64,000 bases of DNA from Paenibacillus sp. R14(2021) (GCF_019431355.1 NZ_CP080269.1:186001-250000); one strand, 5' to 3'. Positions 8,735-17,653 are shown, numbered from the stretch's first letter. Made by a program: numbers and translations. Notes: generated by a model from the letters alone, not told the origin.

Positions 8735-9424
8735 ATGACAACGGAACTGAAGGTTGAAGAAATGCGATTTGTGCTTTATAAGTACTGCTTATCCTTGACC
8801 CGTTCTTCATGGGATGCTGATGATCTCGTACAGGAAACGTGTTTGAGGGCGCTGCCGGTCATGAACGGTACGCTTGAGCATCCCAACCCAACTGCATATT
8901 TGCTGAGGATTGCCAAAAACATCGCTGTAGATCAAGCCCGCAGGAAGCAGCGTGCAGGGCAAGCGCTGCAGCGCATGGAAGCCGTGCTGAATCAGCTTTA
9001 CGGCGATTCGCATGAAATGGAGTACGCGTTAAAGCTGCTCATTCAGCATTTATCGCCGCTGCAGCAAACGGTTTTTCTGCTGAAGGAATTGTTCGGCTTT
9101 AAGAGCGCTGAGATTGCGGCGAAATTAACGACGTCCGAGGGCGCGGTAAAGGCTGCCCTTCACCGCGCGAAATCGGCAATTGCGAAGCTGAAACAGCAGC
9201 ACGGGTTCTTGCTCGAGGAAGCATCGCTTGTTGAGCCGCAGGTCGATCATGGTCTGCTTTTCGCCTACGCTAACGCCATTCGTCAGGGGGATGCGCAAGC
9301 ATTAGTCGTACTTGCGAATGTGCAGGATCGGATTATGGATCCCGTTCAAGCTGTTGGTCAGCTTCATCAGCTCCAGGCATCTCAAGGCATCGGTTCATCC
9401 GTTAGCATGCTTTATGCAGCCTAA
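8735..9424 (+). CDS. ECF-like RNA polymerase sigma factor with a non-standard C-terminal tail
   Basis: 229 residues from the ATG at 8735 behind GAGGAGGTG; an ATG at 8720 overlaps that ribosome site. Region 2 spans about residues 10-75 ([17 protein letters not shown], then [20 protein letters not shown]). Region 4 spans about 105-155 ([20 protein letters not shown], then a helix-turn-helix ending in [11 protein letters not shown]). The remaining ~65 residues contain [20 protein letters not shown], which looks like the start of the SnoaL-type domain of SigJ/ECF41 factors but is too short to be complete. No anti-sigma gene is adjacent. Its stop overlaps an ATG of the clpP frame, indicating one transcript. 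Confidence 0.85.
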   Translation: MTTELKVEEMRFVLYKYCLSLTRSSWDADDLVQETCLRALPVMNGTLEHPNPTAYLLRIAKNIAVDQARRKQRAGQALQRMEAVLNQLYGDSHEMEYALKLLIQHLSPLQQTVFLLKELFGFKSAEIAAKLTTSEGAVKAALHRAKSAIAKLKQQHGFLLEEASLVEPQVDHGLLFAYANAIRQGDAQALVVLANVQDRIMDPVQAVGQLHQLQASQGIGSSVSMLYAA

Positions 9425-9447
9425 TGGAACGAGGAGGTTCAATTCGC

Positions 9448-10050
9448 ATGAACTTAACGCCTTATGTCATCGAATCAACAAATCGGGGTGAGCGCAGCTA
9501 CGATATCTATTCCAGACTGCTTAAGGACCGCATCGTTATGGTGAGCGGCGAGATTGAAGACAATATGGCCAATGCCGTGGTCGCGCAACTGCTGTTCCTG
9601 GCTGCCGATGACCCGGATAAGGACATTCAATTGTATATTAACAGTCCCGGAGGATCGGTCACGGCAGGGTTCTCGATCTTCGATACGATGCAGTTCATTA
9701 AACCGGACGTATCGACGATTTGTACCGGATTTGCCGCAAGCTTCGGCGCTATTCTGCTCGCAGGGGGCACCAAAGGCAAACGGTTCGTGCTGCCGAATAG
9801 TGAAGTCATGATTCATCAGCCGCTTGGCGGCGCGAGAGGGCAGGCATCGGACATTCAAATCCACGCCAGCTGGATTTTGAAGACCCGTGAGAAGATCAAC
9901 GCGCTGCTGGCGCACCATACCGGCCAATCGGTGGAGCAGATCGAGCGGGATTCCGACCGTGACCGATTTATGAGCGCGGCCGATGCGGTTGCTTACGGAA
10001 TCGTAGACAGCGTAATTTCGACCGCGAAGAGCGCCAGACCAGCGAGCTGA
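9448..10050 (+). CDS. clpP: ClpP family serine protease subunit (probable paralogue)
   Basis: 200 residues from the ATG at 9448, ten bases after GAGGAGG. The catalytic triad is Ser98 (GFAASFGAI), His123 (MIHQPLGG) and Asp172 (DRDRFMSA), the same numbering as B. subtilis ClpP. The nucleophile motif is GFAASFG rather than the usual GMAASMG, and the N-terminus ([20 protein letters not shown]) is close to the canonical one. ClpP forms tetradecamers that degrade proteins fed by Clp ATPases. Housekeeping clpP is normally elsewhere, so this is probably a second copy, which cannot be verified in this window. Coupling to a sigma factor hints at a regulatory role. Confidence 0.92.
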   Translation: MNLTPYVIESTNRGERSYDIYSRLLKDRIVMVSGEIEDNMANAVVAQLLFLAADDPDKDIQLYINSPGGSVTAGFSIFDTMQFIKPDVSTICTGFAASFGAILLAGGTKGKRFVLPNSEVMIHQPLGGARGQASDIQIHASWILKTREKINALLAHHTGQSVEQIERDSDRDRFMSAADAVAYGIVDSVISTAKSARPAS

Positions 10051-10094
10051 TGCGAGAACCATGAAACATGAACCATGATACATGAAGAAGATCT

Positions 10095-10131
10095 AAGAAA
10101 GGCGGGTTCCCGGAGGGAACCCGCCTTTCTT
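10095..10131. terminator. Bidirectional terminator between clpP and yqzF
   Basis: A near-perfect 17-bp inverted repeat, AAGAAAGGCGGGTTCCC and its complement, has a GGA loop with A/T-rich ends on both sides. It serves the convergent clpP and yqzF genes. Confidence 0.92.
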
Positions 10132-10145
10132 GTCGTGATTGTGTC

Positions 10146-10439
10146 TTATGCGTCCGGCCGAGGAGGCCGAGGACGTTTTTTGCGGAATTTCGGTGCGACA
10201 TAATTTCGCTTGCGGTCGCGGAAGAAGGTCCAGCCGCCAATGAAGCCGACACCAATCAAGAAGAGCAGCATGCCAAAAATAAAGCGCCACCATTCGAAAG
10301 AATGAATGGACGTGTCGTCCCCGAAGGAAGAGAAGTAATGAAAGACGGCGTCTTTCATGAGCAAAAACCCATAGGTGGCGCCAAGTCCCGGAATAACGAG
10401 CAGCAGTACCGCGATGAATCGAATGAAAACTTGCTTCAT
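10146..10439 (-). CDS. yqzF: DUF2627 membrane protein, YqzF family
   Basis: 97 residues from the ATG at 10439, with GGGAGG 12 bases upstream; a longer frame begins before that site. There are two transmembrane helices (about residues 5-25 and 50-75). A basic C-terminus contains FFRDRKRNYVAPKFRKKR, matching the YqzF pattern of a final FxxRDRKRN motif. Its neighbourhood fits too: in B. subtilis yqzF lies next to the bkd operon. Function is unknown. It is transcribed away from lpdV and converges on clpP. Confidence 0.82.
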   Translation of the reverse strand: MKQVFIRFIAVLLLVIPGLGATYGFLLMKDAVFHYFSSFGDDTSIHSFEWWRFIFGMLLFLIGVGFIGGWTFFRDRKRNYVAPKFRKKRPRPPRPDA

Positions 10440-10606
10440 AACGTAATAAATCCTCCCGTGAACCAATAAAAGAAAACGCTTATATGCTAGTATCATACCT
10501 TTTTCGCCCGGGGCTGTCCATTTCGAAACGGGACGTTGTTTTCCCGAGCCTCAAAAACAGGTACAATAGTGGGTGAGAGCTTTACGAAATCGAGAGGGGA
10601 ACGACC

Positions 10607-12031
10607 ATGACGATTCAGTGCGATATTGCCATCATCGGCGGAGGCATCGCAGGATATACAGCAGCGATCAGGGCCGCGCAAGCGGGTAAGAAAGTCATTA
10701 TCGTGGAGAAAGAGAAGCTCGGCGGAACATGTTTACATAAAGGCTGCATTCCAAGCAAGGCACTGCTGCGGAGCGCGGAAGTATTCGCGACGCTGCGCAA
10801 GGCAGAGTCGTTCGGCGTTCAAGTGGAAGGGACAATCTCTGTTGATTTTCCCAAAGTCCAGCAGCGCAAGAGCGACACGGTCGAAACGCTCTATAAAGGA
10901 CTGCAGTATTTAATGCGCAAGCACGGAATCACTGTAATGCAGGGGAACGGCCGCGTCATCGGACCGTCGATTTTCTCGCCGAAGAGCGGGAGCGTCGCAG
11001 TAGAGCTGCCGGACGGAGAAATGGCGACGATCGTCCCGGCGCAGCTCATTATTGCGACAGGCTCACGTCCGCGTACCCTACCTGGGCTAGAACCGGCGGC
11101 TGGTCAAATCATGTCAAGCGACGAAGCGCTGGAGATGGATCAGCTGCCCAAGTCGATGCTAATTGTTGGCGGCGGCGTAATCGGCGTAGAATGGGCTTCC
11201 ATGCTCATAGATTTCGGTATCGAAGTCACCCTTGTCGAGTCGGCTGCCCGGCTGCTGCCGGGTGAAGACGTTGACGCATCCGCAGAATTGACTAAGCAGC
11301 TCCGCCGCAGAGGGGTTCGGATATTAACCGGCATCCAATTGAAGCTCGATACGTATACCTTTAATGACGGGCAAGCTGCGATATCGGCGGATACGGCTGA
11401 CGGTCCTGTCCTGCTTACCGCGGATCGCCTCCTCGTATCCATTGGCCGTCAAGGAAACGTTGAAGGCATTGGGCTTGAAAACACGGACGTGCGCGTGGAG
11501 AAAGGCGTCATTAAAGTCAACGCCTACTTCCAAACCAACGAGCCCCATATTTACGCAATCGGTGATGTGAACGGCGGGCTTCAGCTTGCGCACGCTGCCG
11601 CGCATGAAGGCATTGTTGCGGTCGATCATATCTTGGGCGGCAAAGAACAAGCGACGGACCATTCTCGCGTGCCGAGAGCGATCTACTCGAAGCCCGAAAT
11701 TGCATCGATCGGCTTGACGGAAGACGAAGCGTCGAAACAAGGACATGCTATCAAGGTTGGCAAGGTTCCGTTCCAAGCCATCGGCAAAGCGCATGTGCTC
11801 GGCGAGCCGGAAGGGTTCGCGAAAGTGATCGTGGACACGAAAACAAACGATCTGCTTGGCGTTCACATCATTGGACCACATGCGACGGACCTGTTGTCGG
11901 AGGCATCCCTAGCAATGCTGCTGAATGCAACGCCTTGGGAAGTGGGACAAGTCATACACCCGCATCCAACCTTGTCCGAAGTGCTCGGCGAAGCGATGCT
12001 GGCACTCGATGGTAAGTCATTGGCATTCTAA
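10607..12031 (+). CDS. lpdV: Dihydrolipoyl dehydrogenase (E3)
   Basis: 474 residues. E3 reoxidises the dihydrolipoyl arm of the 2-oxoacid dehydrogenase E2 and reduces NAD. The FAD motif GGGIAGYTAA is near residue 11, and the redox pair Cys42/Cys47 is in GGTCLHKGCIPSKA. The NAD motif GGGVIGVEWAS is central, and the C-terminal catalytic HPHPTLSEVLGEA motif is present. It heads the branched-chain 2-oxoacid dehydrogenase genes, as lpdV does in B. subtilis. The ptb, bcd, buk and bkdR genes that precede it there are absent. A gap of 153 bases precedes bkdAA and may hold a second promoter. Confidence 0.95.
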   Translation: MTIQCDIAIIGGGIAGYTAAIRAAQAGKKVIIVEKEKLGGTCLHKGCIPSKALLRSAEVFATLRKAESFGVQVEGTISVDFPKVQQRKSDTVETLYKGLQYLMRKHGITVMQGNGRVIGPSIFSPKSGSVAVELPDGEMATIVPAQLIIATGSRPRTLPGLEPAAGQIMSSDEALEMDQLPKSMLIVGGGVIGVEWASMLIDFGIEVTLVESAARLLPGEDVDASAELTKQLRRRGVRILTGIQLKLDTYTFNDGQAAISADTADGPVLLTADRLLVSIGRQGNVEGIGLENTDVRVEKGVIKVNAYFQTNEPHIYAIGDVNGGLQLAHAAAHEGIVAVDHILGGKEQATDHSRVPRAIYSKPEIASIGLTEDEASKQGHAIKVGKVPFQAIGKAHVLGEPEGFAKVIVDTKTNDLLGVHIIGPHATDLLSEASLAMLLNATPWEVGQVIHPHPTLSEVLGEAMLALDGKSLAF

Positions 12032-12184
12032 AAGAAGTAATTTCGGCATGCCCGTCAACATGAAAATGTAAGGTGAAATCCCCATCTGCGGGTATCGTTT
12101 CCTTTTCCCACGAAGTCGGTTATAATGGGTATAGGCAAGTCTTAGTACCTGGTTATAATAGCAGCTAAAAGGAGGGCAATCCTC

Positions 12185-13219
12185 ATGTCACAATCCGAAT
12201 CTGCGGTGCAGCAGCCTAAACATGCTGCGCTTGGACTTACGGACGAACAAGTTATCGAAATGTATTCGCTTATGGTTACTGCTCGCCGCTATGACGAACG
12301 CTGTCTGCTGCTTCAACGTGCAGGTAAAATTAAATTTCACGTATCCGGCATTGGCCAAGAGGCCGCTCAGGTTGGCGCCGCATTTGCGCTGGACCGCAAT
12401 CAAGATTACTATTTGCCTTATTACCGCGATTACGCATTTGTATTATCAGTCGGTATGACTTTGCGTGAGCTTATGCTCAGCCTCTTCTCCAAAATCGCTG
12501 ACCCTAACAGCGGCGGACGCCAGATGCCGGGCCACTTCGGCTCTAAGCGCCTTCGCATCGTGACCGGCTCAAGTCCGGTGACGACGCAGGTTCCGCATGC
12601 GGTCGGCTTTGCGCTGGCTGCCAAGATGAAGAAGAAGGACTTTGTCTCCTTCGTCACGTTCGGCGACGGCTCCAGCAATCAAGGAGATTTTCACGAGGGA
12701 GCGAATTTTGCAGGCGTTCACAAGCTTCCGGTTATTTTCATGTGCGAGAACAACCAATATGCGATTTCTGTTCCGCTGCATAAGCAGGTGGGCGGACGCA
12801 TTGCCGACCGCGCATTGGGATACGGCTTCCCTGGCGTAGCGGTAGACGGGAATGATCCGCTTGAAGTGTACCGCGTGACGAAGGAAGCTCGCGAGCGCGC
12901 TGCAAAGGGTGAAGGTCCTACGCTCATCGAGGCGCTAATGTACAGATTGTCGCCGCACTCTACGTCGGACGAAGATTTGGCTTATCGGACGAAAGAAGAA
13001 GTCGATGCCAATCGGGACAAGGATGGCATTCCGAAGTTTAAGCAATATTTGATAGAGAACGGAGTCTGGGACGAGGAGCGCGACGCAGCGCTGATGCAGC
13101 AAATCAAACTCGCCCTTGACGATGCGACTAATTACGGCGATAAAGCACCGTTTCCAGAGCCGGAAGATATTTTGTACCATGTGTATGCAGGCGACGATCA
13201 AGGCAGAGGGGGACACTAA
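12185..13219 (+). CDS. bkdAA: Branched-chain 2-oxoacid dehydrogenase E1 alpha subunit
   Basis: 344 residues, behind AAAGGAGG. It is the thiamine-diphosphate subunit that decarboxylates 2-oxo acids from valine, leucine and isoleucine. The TPP-binding stretch FVTFGDGSSNQGDFHEGANF ends in the usual Asn region near residue 170. The phosphorylation-loop-like YRLSPHSTSDED lies near residue 256. Two GGTTATAAT motifs (12118-12126 and 12151-12159) lie in the upstream gap and could be -10 elements, but no good -35 was seen. It overlaps nothing and is followed by bkdAB after one base. Confidence 0.95.
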   Translation: MSQSESAVQQPKHAALGLTDEQVIEMYSLMVTARRYDERCLLLQRAGKIKFHVSGIGQEAAQVGAAFALDRNQDYYLPYYRDYAFVLSVGMTLRELMLSLFSKIADPNSGGRQMPGHFGSKRLRIVTGSSPVTTQVPHAVGFALAAKMKKKDFVSFVTFGDGSSNQGDFHEGANFAGVHKLPVIFMCENNQYAISVPLHKQVGGRIADRALGYGFPGVAVDGNDPLEVYRVTKEARERAAKGEGPTLIEALMYRLSPHSTSDEDLAYRTKEEVDANRDKDGIPKFKQYLIENGVWDEERDAALMQQIKLALDDATNYGDKAPFPEPEDILYHVYAGDDQGRGGH

Positions 13220-13220
13220 T

Positions 13221-14204
13221 ATGCCGAAAATGGACTATATTGATGCCATCCGACTTGCCATGAAAGAAGAAATGGAACGTGATGAGGATGTGTTCGTCCT
13301 CGGCGAGGATGTCGGACATAAGGGCGGCGTTTTCACTACCACCAAGGGACTCATTGATCAATTCGGAGAGGCGCGCGTGCTGGATACGCCTCTTGCGGAA
13401 TCCGCCATCGTCGGTGCGGCGATCGGTGCTGCGATGTATGGGATGAAGCCGATTGCCGAAATGCAGTATTCGGACTTCATGTTCCCGGCAACGAATCAAA
13501 TCATAAGCGAAGCGGCGAAGATTCGTTACCGCTCCAATAACGACTGGGAATGTCCGCTTGTTATCCGTGCACCGATCGGCGGCGGCATCTTCGGCGGGCT
13601 GTACCATTCGCAATGTCCGGAGTCGGTGTTCTTCGGGACGCCAGGCCTTAAAATTGTGGCACCATACACGGCGTATGATGCTAAAGGGCTGCTCAAGGCG
13701 GCTGTCCGCGATCCGGATCCGGTTATTTATTTTGAAAATAAAAAATGCTACAAGATGGTTAGCGGCGATGTGCCTGAAGAGGATTACATCGTGCCGATCG
13801 GCAAGGCGAACGTGCTTCGCGAAGGCGAAGATCTGACGGTAATCAGCTACAGCCTGCCGCTGCATTTCGTCATGGAAGCTGCTGCCGAGCTGGAGGAAGA
13901 AGGCATTACGACGCATGTCCTGGACCTTCGCTCCCTGCAGCCGCTGGACAAAGAAGGCATCCTCGAGGCCGCTCGCCGTACGGGCAAAGTACTCATCATC
14001 CATGAAGATAACAAGTTCGGCGGAATCGGTGCGGAAGTGTCCGCCATTATCGCGGAAGAAATGCTGTACGAGCTGGACGCGCCGATTATGCGGCTTTGCG
14101 GTCCGGACGTTCCGGCGATGCCGATTAACCCGCCGGGCGAGAAGTTTTTCATGCTGAATAAGGATAAAGTGAAAGAAGCCATGAAGCGTTTGGCTGTCTA
14201 CTGA
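13221..14204 (+). CDS. bkdAB: Branched-chain 2-oxoacid dehydrogenase E1 beta subunit
   Basis: 327 residues from the ATG at 13221, right after the bkdAA stop and behind GAGGGGG. A longer in-frame extension back to 13116 lies inside bkdAA and is not believed. The sequence has the transketolase-like pyrimidine-binding domain (FVLGEDVGHKGGVF, MYGMKPIAEMQYSDF, then RAPIGGGIFGGLYHSQ). It also has the C-terminal domain ending in PAMPINPPGEKFFM. It pairs with BkdAA in an alpha2-beta2 E1. Products feed the iso- and anteiso-branched fatty acids that dominate the membranes of these bacteria. Confidence 0.95.
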   Translation: MPKMDYIDAIRLAMKEEMERDEDVFVLGEDVGHKGGVFTTTKGLIDQFGEARVLDTPLAESAIVGAAIGAAMYGMKPIAEMQYSDFMFPATNQIISEAAKIRYRSNNDWECPLVIRAPIGGGIFGGLYHSQCPESVFFGTPGLKIVAPYTAYDAKGLLKAAVRDPDPVIYFENKKCYKMVSGDVPEEDYIVPIGKANVLREGEDLTVISYSLPLHFVMEAAAELEEEGITTHVLDLRSLQPLDKEGILEAARRTGKVLIIHEDNKFGGIGAEVSAIIAEEMLYELDAPIMRLCGPDVPAMPINPPGEKFFMLNKDKVKEAMKRLAVY

Positions 14205-14243
14205 GCCAAGTAATTCACACGCATAAGTTTAGGAGTGGTCGGA

Positions 14244-15635
14244 ATGAAAAAATTGACGGAAATCGTCATGCCTCAGCTTGCGGAGTCTCTCGTTTCCGCT
14301 ACCATAGATAAGTGGTTGAAGCAGCCGGGTGATGTCATTGAAATGTATGAGCCGATCTGCGAGATACTGACGGATAAAGTAAACGCCGAGCTGCCTTCTA
14401 CGATACAAGGCACGCTAAGCCAAATTCTCGTCGGCGCTGGGGAAACAGTGGCGGTCGGCACGCCGGTCTGTCTAATCGAAGTCGATGACGATAGCGCTGA
14501 CGTAGACTTGCCAGCTGCACCCGCAGCAAGCAGCTCGCCTGCGGCGGCATCCGCTGCCGTCAGCAGCAACGATCGCGCCGCCGTACGCGCACAAGGCGCC
14601 GCTGCGCAGGCAGGAGGCGACGGTGACGACAGTATGCGTCATCGTTTCTCGCCGGCTGTGCAGCAGCTGGCGGTTCAGCATAACGTGAACTTGACGTATG
14701 TCGAGGGAACGGGGCTTGGCGGACGTATTACGCGCAAGGATGTGCTGAATTACGTGGCGTCCAGCAGCTCGAGAAATGTCCAGACGCAAGGGGCGGCAAG
14801 CGCAGCTGGAAGCATGTCTTCCGGGCCAGGAATGCCTAACCTGAATTCCCGCGAGCCGGTAAGGTCGACGGGCCTTCACTTATCTGAGACGCCGCGTATT
14901 CCGAAGATCGAGATCGAAGGCCAGCAGCTGCCCGGCCGGAGCGAATACTTCATCGATGTCACGCCTGTGCGCAACGCGATAGCGCGGAATATGCGTCAAA
15001 GCGTAACGGAGATTCCTCATGCGTGGATGATGATGGAAGTCGACGTGACGAACCTCGTTACACTGCGCAACAAGTTGAAGGAAGACTTCATGAAGCGCGA
15101 GGGCGTTAATCTCACATATCTCGCGTTCTGGGTCAAGGCTGTCGTCAATGCCATCAAGGATTTCCCGATCATGAATTCCGTTTGGGCCGTAGATAAGATC
15201 ATCGTTAAGCGCGATATCCATCTGGGGCTTGCTGTCGGCACGGAAGACGCAGTTAAAGTGCCGGTGATCAAGAATGCGGATCAGAAGAACATTGCCGGAC
15301 TGGCACGTGAGATCGAAGACTTGGCCCGCAAGACGCGCGAGGGCAAGCTGACGCTGGCTGATATGGAAGGCGGCACGTTCACGGTCAACAACACGGGTTC
15401 TTTCGGCTCCATCTTGTCTTATCCCATTATCAATTATCCGCAGGCTGCCATTGTCACTTTTGAATCGATCGTGAAACGGCCTGTCGTCATCAATGATATG
15501 ATAGCGGTTCGATCCATGGCGAATATATGTCTATCGCTCGATCATCGAATATTGGATGGCGTTATCTGCGGAAGATTCTTGCAGCGCGTGAAAGAAAATC
15601 TAGAAGGCTTCAACATGGAGACGAAGCTGTACTGA
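14244..15635 (+). CDS. bkdB: Branched-chain 2-oxoacid dehydrogenase E2 (dihydrolipoyl acyltransferase)
   Basis: 463 residues from the ATG at 14244 with TAGGAG eight bases upstream. Domains in order are a lipoyl domain with the modified Lys45 (EILTDKVNAELPS), an Ala/Ser-rich linker, and a peripheral-subunit-binding domain (RFSPAVQQLAVQHNV to GRITRKDVLNYV). A second linker with several Ser and Gly leads to the catalytic core, which has the HxxxDG motif LDHRILDGVICGRFL. This is the core of the complex; the lipoyl group is probably supplied through lipB, which starts 17 bases downstream. Confidence 0.95.
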   Translation: MKKLTEIVMPQLAESLVSATIDKWLKQPGDVIEMYEPICEILTDKVNAELPSTIQGTLSQILVGAGETVAVGTPVCLIEVDDDSADVDLPAAPAASSSPAAASAAVSSNDRAAVRAQGAAAQAGGDGDDSMRHRFSPAVQQLAVQHNVNLTYVEGTGLGGRITRKDVLNYVASSSSRNVQTQGAASAAGSMSSGPGMPNLNSREPVRSTGLHLSETPRIPKIEIEGQQLPGRSEYFIDVTPVRNAIARNMRQSVTEIPHAWMMMEVDVTNLVTLRNKLKEDFMKREGVNLTYLAFWVKAVVNAIKDFPIMNSVWAVDKIIVKRDIHLGLAVGTEDAVKVPVIKNADQKNIAGLAREIEDLARKTREGKLTLADMEGGTFTVNNTGSFGSILSYPIINYPQAAIVTFESIVKRPVVINDMIAVRSMANICLSLDHRILDGVICGRFLQRVKENLEGFNMETKLY

Positions 15636-15652
15636 AATGAGGCGAACAAGCA

Positions 15653-16375
15653 ATGACAACGAACGTGAAGGCGATCGATGTTCATTATACCCCCTTGATG
15701 GGGTATGCAGAGGCTTGGGAGCTGCAGAAGGCATACGTCAAAGGCATAGATAAGGAGGAGCGGCGCGAGTCGCTGCTCCTTCTTCAGCATCCGCCAACGT
15801 ATACGATCGGCTCGCAGCGGCACCCAGAGCATCTGCTTTACTCGGAAGAAGAATTGGCGGAGCGCGGCATCGGCGTGTTCCAAATCGACCGCGGCGGCGA
15901 CATTACGTACCACGGCCCGGGTCAATTAGTTGGCTATCCGCTGCTGTACTTAGACGGTGCCAACTTGGATCTGCATCGCTATCTGCGCGAGCTGGAGCAG
16001 GTTATCATCGATTGGCTGGGAAGCTATGGCATCGAAGGCGGCCGTAAACCGGAGTATACAGGCGTATGGGTAGGCGATGCCAAAATTGCGGCAATCGGCG
16101 TGAAATTCAATAAAGCCAGGAGCCGTCGCGGATTCGTGACAAGTCATGGCTTTGCGCTGAATATTAAGGCCGGTATTGCGGAGGACGGATTCCGGGGCAT
16201 TATTCCGTGCGGGATACAAGACTTCGCGGTTACGTCCTTTGCCGATGTAACCGGCATTCATCTTAGCGTGGAGCAGGCGGCCGCAGAGCTGCTGCCTTAC
16301 TTCTCCAGCCGATTCGGCTATGAACTAGCGGAAGTGAACGGACTACTCGAAAATCCAACCGACTCCGATCAATAG
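15653..16375 (+). CDS. lipB: Lipoyl(octanoyl) transferase LipB
   Basis: 240 residues. It transfers octanoyl groups from acyl carrier protein to the lipoyl domain of E2 and H proteins. The family motif GGDITYHGPGQLVGYPL is near residue 80, the conserved Lys is in KIAAIGVKFN, and the nucleophilic Cys is in IPCGIQDF near residue 185. A short basic insertion (KARSRRG) precedes FVTSHGFALN. B. subtilis uses LipM/LipL instead, so LipB placed directly after bkdB is a lineage feature that makes functional sense. Its last 33 bases overlap a small antisense gene. Confidence 0.93.
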   Translation: MTTNVKAIDVHYTPLMGYAEAWELQKAYVKGIDKEERRESLLLLQHPPTYTIGSQRHPEHLLYSEEELAERGIGVFQIDRGGDITYHGPGQLVGYPLLYLDGANLDLHRYLRELEQVIIDWLGSYGIEGGRKPEYTGVWVGDAKIAAIGVKFNKARSRRGFVTSHGFALNIKAGIAEDGFRGIIPCGIQDFAVTSFADVTGIHLSVEQAAAELLPYFSSRFGYELAEVNGLLENPTDSDQ

Positions 16376-16441
16376 CGTTGATATGAGCAGGGATGCGATT
16401 AACACCCAGATAAACACTTTCATGATGGAATTGGGACGCAT
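16343..16441 (-). CDS. prli42: 32-residue single-pass membrane miniprotein, probable Prli42
   Basis: The short frame MRPNSIMKVFIWVLIASLLI and onward to the end GVGWIFE has an AAAGGAG ribosome site nine bases before its ATG. After a short basic N-terminus it has one membrane helix with LLISTLL, then a Gly-Val turn. This layout, the size, and the Lys-Val-then-helix-then-STLL pattern match Prli42, the stressosome anchor first described in Listeria. The gene sits antisense between lipB and the YqjE-like peptidase and overlaps the end of lipB by 33 bases. The identification rests on remembered family pattern, not a search. Confidence 0.6.
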   Translation of the reverse strand: MRPNSIMKVFIWVLIASLLISTLLIGVGWIFE

Positions 16442-16519
16442 GGCAGGCGGCTCCTTTCGTACAAAATAGTAATAGGCCTGTCTATATTGTAATCGAATTC
16501 GATGGATGGAGGAAAGCCG

Positions 16520-17653
16520 ATGATTAACGAGAAAAGATTGATCCAAGAATTCATGGAGCTTGTTCAAGTGGATAGTGAAACGAAGAACGAGCGGGAAATT
16601 TGCGATGTATTGACGAAGAAATTCAAGGACCTGGGTCTTACAGTCGAGGAAGATAACGCAGCCAGCATTACTGGGCATGGTGCAGGCAATTTGATCGTCA
16701 AGCTGGATGCGAACGGATCTGAGGTTGCGCCAGTCATTTTCTTTACCTCCCATATGGACACGGTGACGCCAGGCAAGGGCATTAAGCCGCGTCTGGATGA
16801 AGACGGCTATATCCGCAGCGACGGAACGACGATTCTCGGCAGCGACGATAAAGCAGGGCTTGCGGCTATGTTCGAAGCGATTCGCGTACTGAAAGAGAAC
16901 AAGCTGCCGCACGGCGGGGTTCAATTCGTCATTACGGTCGGTGAGGAGAGCGGACTTGTCGGGGCGGCTGCTCTGGATAAATCAAAGCTTGAGGCTAAAT
17001 TCGGCTATGCGCTGGATTCGAACGGCGCAATCGGCGACATCGCGGTAGCGGCGCCTACGCAAGCGAAGATCGCCATTAAGATTTATGGCAAATCCGCGCA
17101 TGCCGGTGTAAATCCCGAAGACGGCATCAGCGCCATCCAAGTGGCGGGCAAAGCGATTTCCCGCATGAAGCTCGGTCGGATCGATCATGAAACGACAGCG
17201 AATATCGGACGATTCGAAGGCGGCGGCGCCACCAATATCGTTTGCGACTTCGTGAAGCTGGATGCCGAAGCGCGCAGTATTGTGCAGCATAAGCTCGATA
17301 AGCAGATCGATTCCATGCGCGAAGCTGTGGAGGCTGTTACGGCGGAGTTCGGCGCGAAGGCTGAATTCGAGAGCAGACTCGTTTATCCTGCATATGCCTA
17401 TAATGACGGCGATCCGGTCGTCGAACTGGCGAAGGAAGCGATCGTGAAGATCGGCCGAACGCCGCGTACGTTCCATTCGGGCGGCGGCAGCGACGCCAAT
17501 ATTTTCAATGGACTTGGCGTGCCGACAGTCAACTTAGCCGTTGGCTACGAGCATATTCATACGACGAACGAACAAATTAAAGCGGCTGATCTCGTGAAGA
17601 CGACAGAATTGGTCATCGCAATCATCTCGCTTGCAGCACAACAGGCTGGCTAA
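16520..17653 (+). CDS. yqjE: M20 family PepT-like peptidase (YqjE type)
   Basis: 377 residues from the ATG at 16520 behind GATGGAGG. It is a di-zinc aminopeptidase of the tripeptidase T branch. Metal ligands are visible in FTSHMDTVTPG (His, Asp), LGSDDKAGLAA (bridging Asp), VGEESGLVG (catalytic Glu pair), YALDSNG (Asp) and the C-terminal FHSGGGSDANIF (His). The inserted dimerisation lid (about residues 185-285) starts at KIYGKSAHAGVNPEDG. In B. subtilis and Listeria a close homologue also follows the bkd genes. It probably trims small peptides in the cytoplasm; the exact substrate is unknown. Confidence 0.9.
   Translation: MINEKRLIQEFMELVQVDSETKNEREICDVLTKKFKDLGLTVEEDNAASITGHGAGNLIVKLDANGSEVAPVIFFTSHMDTVTPGKGIKPRLDEDGYIRSDGTTILGSDDKAGLAAMFEAIRVLKENKLPHGGVQFVITVGEESGLVGAAALDKSKLEAKFGYALDSNGAIGDIAVAAPTQAKIAIKIYGKSAHAGVNPEDGISAIQVAGKAISRMKLGRIDHETTANIGRFEGGGATNIVCDFVKLDAEARSIVQHKLDKQIDSMREAVEAVTAEFGAKAEFESRLVYPAYAYNDGDPVVELAKEAIVKIGRTPRTFHSGGGSDANIFNGLGVPTVNLAVGYEHIHTTNEQIKAADLVKTTELVIAIISLAAQQAG

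Noticed and set aside
12032-12184. SigL (-24/-12) promoter before bkdAA
   Set aside because: No TGGCAC-N5-TTGC pattern; only TATAAT-like elements were found.
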